A stretch of DNA of 64,000 nucleotides from Rhodococcus sp. HNM0563 (lineage in GTDB: Bacteria; Actinomycetota; Actinomycetes; Mycobacteriales; Mycobacteriaceae). The position numbers were made by a program, and so were the translations under genes. Numbering within the stretch: position 1 is the stretch's first letter; each line of letters starts with the position of its first letter. The notes beneath the pieces were generated by a model. It was given only the letters and a program-made list of their open reading frames with translations. It did not search any database and was not told the DNA's origin. The DNA is taken from positions 310,001 through 374,000 of the forward strand of contig NZ_JAASAF010000006.1 in the NCBI RefSeq assembly GCF_012726195.1, written 5' to 3'. Shown one piece after another: positions 61,113 through 64,000 of the stretch.

Positions 61113-61127
61113 TTTAGCGATCGATAA
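61113..61127. promoter_or_regulatory. TetR operator before the hydratase-thiolase operon
   Basis: TTTAGCGATCGATAA contains TTAGCGATCGATAA, a 14-bp palindrome with one mismatched pair, 31 nt before the ATG at 61159. A weaker related sequence, GCGCTAGATAAAG, lies at 61064-61076 on the side of the divergent quinone oxidoreductase gene. Confidence 0.7.
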
Positions 61128-61158
61128 GTAACAGATTCTGGGATCCGAAGGGGCACGC

Positions 61159-61959
61159 ATGGCCGACGACACGACCACGACGGACGCTGCAGCGCTGTAC
61201 GAAGTGCGCGGTGGGGTCGCAATCATCACCCTGAACCGGCCGAAGGCACTCAACGCCGTCAACGGCGCGCTGTCGACCGCCGTCGGCACATACCTCGAGC
61301 AGGCCGAGAGCGACGCCGACGTCCGCGTCATCGTGATCACCGGCTCCGGCCGAGCCTTCTGCGCGGGTGCCGACCTGAAGGCCATCGCATCGGGCGAGGA
61401 CACCTCGGCTGCCGGACACCCGGAGTGGGGCTTCGCCGGATACGCGCAGCACTGGATCAGCAAGCCCACGATCGCGGCTGTCAACGGATTCGCGCTCGGC
61501 GGCGGAACCGAACTCGTTCTCGCCAGCGACCTCGCGGTGGTCGACGAAGAAGCCAAGCTCGGACTGCCCGAGGTCAAGCGCGGCCTGTTCGCCGCAGCGG
61601 GCGGCGTGATCCGGCTGCAGCAGCAGATCCCTCGTAAGCTCGCTCTCGAGCTCGCCCTCACCGGAGAGCCCATCTCGGCCGCACAAGGCAAGGAGTACGG
61701 CCTCGTCAACCGGGTCGCTCCGGCAGGTACTGCCCTCGACGTCGCCCTCGGGATCGCCGAAACCATCGCCGCCAACGCGCCGTTGTCGGTGCGCGAATCG
61801 AAGTCCATGATCTACCGCACCGCGAACCTTCCCGACTGGGAGGACGCGGCGTGGAACGCCAACGTCGAAGCACTGAAGATTGTCTTCAGCAGCGAGGACG
61901 CCATCGAAGGCCCCACCGCGTTCGCGCAGAAGCGCCAGCCCGTGTGGAAGGGCCGCTGA
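61159..61959 (+). CDS. Enoyl-CoA hydratase (EchA type)
   Basis: 266 residues. Crotonase fold with GSGRAFCAGADLKAIA and PTIAAVNGFALGGGTELVLASDLAV; the Glu of GGGTEL and the later Glu in KLGLPEVKRGL are the two catalytic acids of true hydratases. It adds water to trans-2-enoyl-CoA. First gene of the operon with thiolase and SDR. ATG preceded by GAAGGGG. Confidence 0.92.
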   Translation: MADDTTTTDAAALYEVRGGVAIITLNRPKALNAVNGALSTAVGTYLEQAESDADVRVIVITGSGRAFCAGADLKAIASGEDTSAAGHPEWGFAGYAQHWISKPTIAAVNGFALGGGTELVLASDLAVVDEEAKLGLPEVKRGLFAAAGGVIRLQQQIPRKLALELALTGEPISAAQGKEYGLVNRVAPAGTALDVALGIAETIAANAPLSVRESKSMIYRTANLPDWEDAAWNANVEALKIVFSSEDAIEGPTAFAQKRQPVWKGR

Positions 61960-62041
61960 CCGGAGAGCCCGGCCCGGTGTCGCGGCGACCGCTCCTGCGA
62001 CACCGGGTCGCACCAAACCCCGCGAAGATTCAGGAGTCACC

Positions 62042-63235
62042 ATGACCAACGCAGTCATCGTCGATGTCGTCCGCACCGCGGTCGGCAAAGGCAAGCCCGG
62101 AGGCGCACTTTCGGGTACACATCCCGTCGAACTGCTCGCGCACGTGCTGCGCTCGCTCGTCGAGCGCAACGGCATCGATCCCGCTCAGGTCGACGATGTC
62201 ATCGGCGGGTGTGTCAACCAGGCCTCGGAGCAATCGCTCAACATCTCTCGCACCGCCCTTCTCGCGGCAGGCTTCCCCGAATCCGTGCCTGCCACCACGA
62301 TCGACCGTCAGTGCGGTTCGAGCCAGCAGGCAGCCCACTTCGCGGCGCAGGGCGTCATCGCCGGTGCGTACGACATGGTCATCGCGTGCGGCGTCGAATC
62401 CATGAGCCGCGTCCCGATGGGCACCTCGTCGATGGGCAAGGACACCCACGGTCCGAGCATCCGCACGCGTTACCCGGACGGCCTGGTCAACCAGGGCATC
62501 TCCGCCGAGCTGATCTCGGCGAAGTGGAAGTTCGACCGCGACGCGCTCGACGCGTTCTCCGCGCAGTCGCACCAGCGTGCCGCTGCCGCCATTGCCGCCG
62601 GGCACTTCGACAAGGAGATCGTCCCGATCGAGGTCACCAATGCGGCGGGCGAGCAGGTGCAGCACACGGTCGACGAGACCGTGCGCGCCGCAACGACCGC
62701 GGAAGGACTGGCCGGTCTGAAGCCGTCGTTCTACACCGAGGAGTACGCCGCACGCTTCCCCGAAGCGCAGTGGATCATCACCCCCGGAAACTCGTCGCCG
62801 CTCACCGACGGCGCCTCGGCCGCGCTGATCATGAGCGAGGAACTCGCGAACAAGCTGGGCCTCACCCCACGTGCCCGTTTCCACTCGTTCTCCGTCGCCG
62901 GTGACGACCCGGTCTTCATGCTCACCGCGCCGATTCCGGCCACGAAGAAGGTCCTCGCCAAGTCCGGCCTGAACATCGACGACATCGACGCCTACGAGGT
63001 CAACGAGGCCTTCGCGCCCGTGCCGCTTGCGTGGGCGCACGAGTTCGGCGCCGACCCGGCCAAACTCAACCCGTGGGGCGGCGCGATCTCGCTCGGCCAT
63101 GCGCTCGGCTCGTCGGGCACCCGCCTGCTGAGCACCCTCGTCAACCACCTCGAAGCCACGGGTGGTCGTTACGGACTCCAGACGATGTGTGAGGGCGCGG
63201 GCATGGCCAACGCCACCATCATCGAACGTATCTGA
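62042..63235 (+). CDS. Acetyl-CoA C-acyltransferase (thiolase)
   Basis: 397 residues from ATG 62042 with CAGGAG upstream. Catalytic Cys in [14 protein letters not shown], His in NEAFAPV, and the second Cys in [10 protein letters not shown]. Thiolases split 3-ketoacyl-CoA to acetyl-CoA and a shorter acyl-CoA. Sequence is closer to FadA5-like steroid/long-chain thiolases than to the biosynthetic acetoacetyl-CoA type (inference). Separated from the hydratase by 82 nt. Confidence 0.93.
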   Translation: MTNAVIVDVVRTAVGKGKPGGALSGTHPVELLAHVLRSLVERNGIDPAQVDDVIGGCVNQASEQSLNISRTALLAAGFPESVPATTIDRQCGSSQQAAHFAAQGVIAGAYDMVIACGVESMSRVPMGTSSMGKDTHGPSIRTRYPDGLVNQGISAELISAKWKFDRDALDAFSAQSHQRAAAAIAAGHFDKEIVPIEVTNAAGEQVQHTVDETVRAATTAEGLAGLKPSFYTEEYAARFPEAQWIITPGNSSPLTDGASAALIMSEELANKLGLTPRARFHSFSVAGDDPVFMLTAPIPATKKVLAKSGLNIDDIDAYEVNEAFAPVPLAWAHEFGADPAKLNPWGGAISLGHALGSSGTRLLSTLVNHLEATGGRYGLQTMCEGAGMANATIIERI

Positions 63236-63263
63236 ACTGCAACAACTCTCGAAAGGATTCTCA

Positions 63264-64000
63264 ATGATCGTCAACGACAGCGTTGCCGTCGTCACCGGAG
63301 GCGCTTCGGGCCTCGGTCTTGCCACCACCAAGGCGCTGATCGACGACGGAGCCACCGTCGTCATCATCGACCTCCCCTCTTCCAACGGTGAGGCCGTCGC
63401 CAAGGAACTCGGCGACCGTGCGCGCTTCGCGCCGGCCGACGTCACCGACGAGGCAGCAGTCGTCGCGGCTCTCGATCTCGCCGAGTCGCTCGGACCGCTG
63501 CGTGTCGCGGTGAACTGCGCAGGCATCGGCAACGCGGTCAAGACCGTCAGCAAGAAGGGCGCGTTTCCGCTCGACGGCTTCAAGAAGGTCATCGACGTGA
63601 ACCTGATCGGCACGTTCAACGTGATCCGATTGGCAGCCGAGCGCATCTCGAAGACCGAACCGGTCGACGGCGAGCGCGGCGTCATCATCAACACCGCTTC
63701 GGTCGCAGCCTTCGACGGCCAGATCGGGCAGGCCGCCTACTCCGCATCCAAGGGCGGCGTCGTCGGCATGACCCTGCCGATCGCACGCGACCTCGCGTCG
63801 CTGCTCATCCGCGTCGTGACCATCGCTCCGGGCCTGTTCAAGACCCCGTTGCTCGGCTCGCTCCCGGAAGAGGCCCAGGCTTCGCTCGGCCAGCAGGTTC
63901 CCCACCCCGCGCGTCTGGGTGACCCCGCCGAGTACGGCGCTCTGGCCGCACACATCGTCTCGAACCCGATGCTCAACGGCGAGGTCATCCGCCTCGACGG
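63264..64000 (+). CDS. SDR 3-hydroxyacyl-CoA dehydrogenase (HSD10-like), truncated by window end
   Basis: 245 visible residues, nearly complete. Opens [19 protein letters not shown], then VNCAGIG and [27 protein letters not shown], almost the same as the paralogue at 34546. Likely oxidises 3-hydroxyacyl-CoA, completing hydratase-dehydrogenase-thiolase in one operon. GAAAGGA precedes the ATG. The stop lies beyond base 64000. Confidence 0.92.
   Translation, partial: MIVNDSVAVVTGGASGLGLATTKALIDDGATVVIIDLPSSNGEAVAKELGDRARFAPADVTDEAAVVAALDLAESLGPLRVAVNCAGIGNAVKTVSKKGAFPLDGFKKVIDVNLIGTFNVIRLAAERISKTEPVDGERGVIINTASVAAFDGQIGQAAYSASKGGVVGMTLPIARDLASLLIRVVTIAPGLFKTPLLGSLPEEAQASLGQQVPHPARLGDPAEYGALAAHIVSNPMLNGEVIRLD

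Noticed and set aside
62030-63694. A 554-codon minus-strand open frame
   Set aside because: Antisense to thiolase and SDR genes with clear catalytic motifs; composition typical of a shadow frame.

Overview
The window is high-GC actinobacterial chromosome, most likely Rhodococcus or a close Nocardiaceae relative. Support comes from frequent GTG/TTG starts, 4-nt stop/start overlaps, likely leaderless starts, and families typical of mycolic-acid actinomycetes: SigK/RskA, an MPT83-type fasciclin lipoprotein, UdgX, a mycofactocin-type SDR, an IdeR-like iron box and a LytR-CpsA-Psr protein. No rRNA, tRNA, IS element, prophage or CRISPR array was seen. No gene-free stretch exceeds about 260 bases; the longer gaps hold promoters, operators, hairpins or a riboswitch.

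Region 1 (1-12639) is a SigK stress locus. After the 3' end of an aldehyde dehydrogenase lies a tightly coupled minus-strand operon: alpha/beta hydrolase, FAD oxidoreductase, DUF1365, CFA-type methyltransferase, DUF1295 membrane protein, sigK, rskA. Divergent from it are an MPT83/MPT70-like lipoprotein and a secreted lipocalin. Two divergent SigK-like promoters (CCATCC, 15 nt, CGAA-type -10) sit between them. A second minus-strand run holds a DNA photolyase and two Rossmann-fold proteins. The set resembles the ECF-controlled photo-oxidative gene sets of proteobacteria.

Region 2 (12640-25516) is mixed: S4 protein, RraA, a GntR regulator, MntH, a long-chain acyl-CoA synthetase, an ArsR/SRPBCC pair under a clear palindromic operator, GabD2, a TetR/drug-exporter pair, a MarR regulator, RidA, a double DUF427 protein and a FetB-like permease.

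Region 3 (25568-38626) holds a single-chain biotin-dependent acyl-CoA carboxylase, UdgX, a copper operon (YcnI-CopC-CopD plus two uncharacterised genes), a RecB-like nuclease, an HSD10-like SDR, a MarR/MFS pair, and a GDT1-type manganese exporter preceded by a yybP-ykoY manganese riboswitch.

Region 4 (38727-53475) largely matches the gene set of the sodA-pheA area of M. tuberculosis: sodA, glpQ1, ferritin, a DUF2470 protein with an iron box, pheA and a phosphoglycerate mutase, with MsrA, an acyltransferase, an Rv1733c-like membrane protein, an LLM oxidoreductase, a rhodanese and an LCP enzyme between them. Oxidative-stress, iron and manganese functions recur here.

Region 5 (53487-64000) is catabolic. 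A TetR regulator is divergent from a cytochrome P450 and a mycofactocin-type SDR. A GntR/MFS pair follows. A TetR regulator and a beta-oxidation-like cluster (two enoyl-CoA hydratases, quinone oxidoreductase, thiolase, SDR) close the window; they share a CGATCG-centred palindrome.
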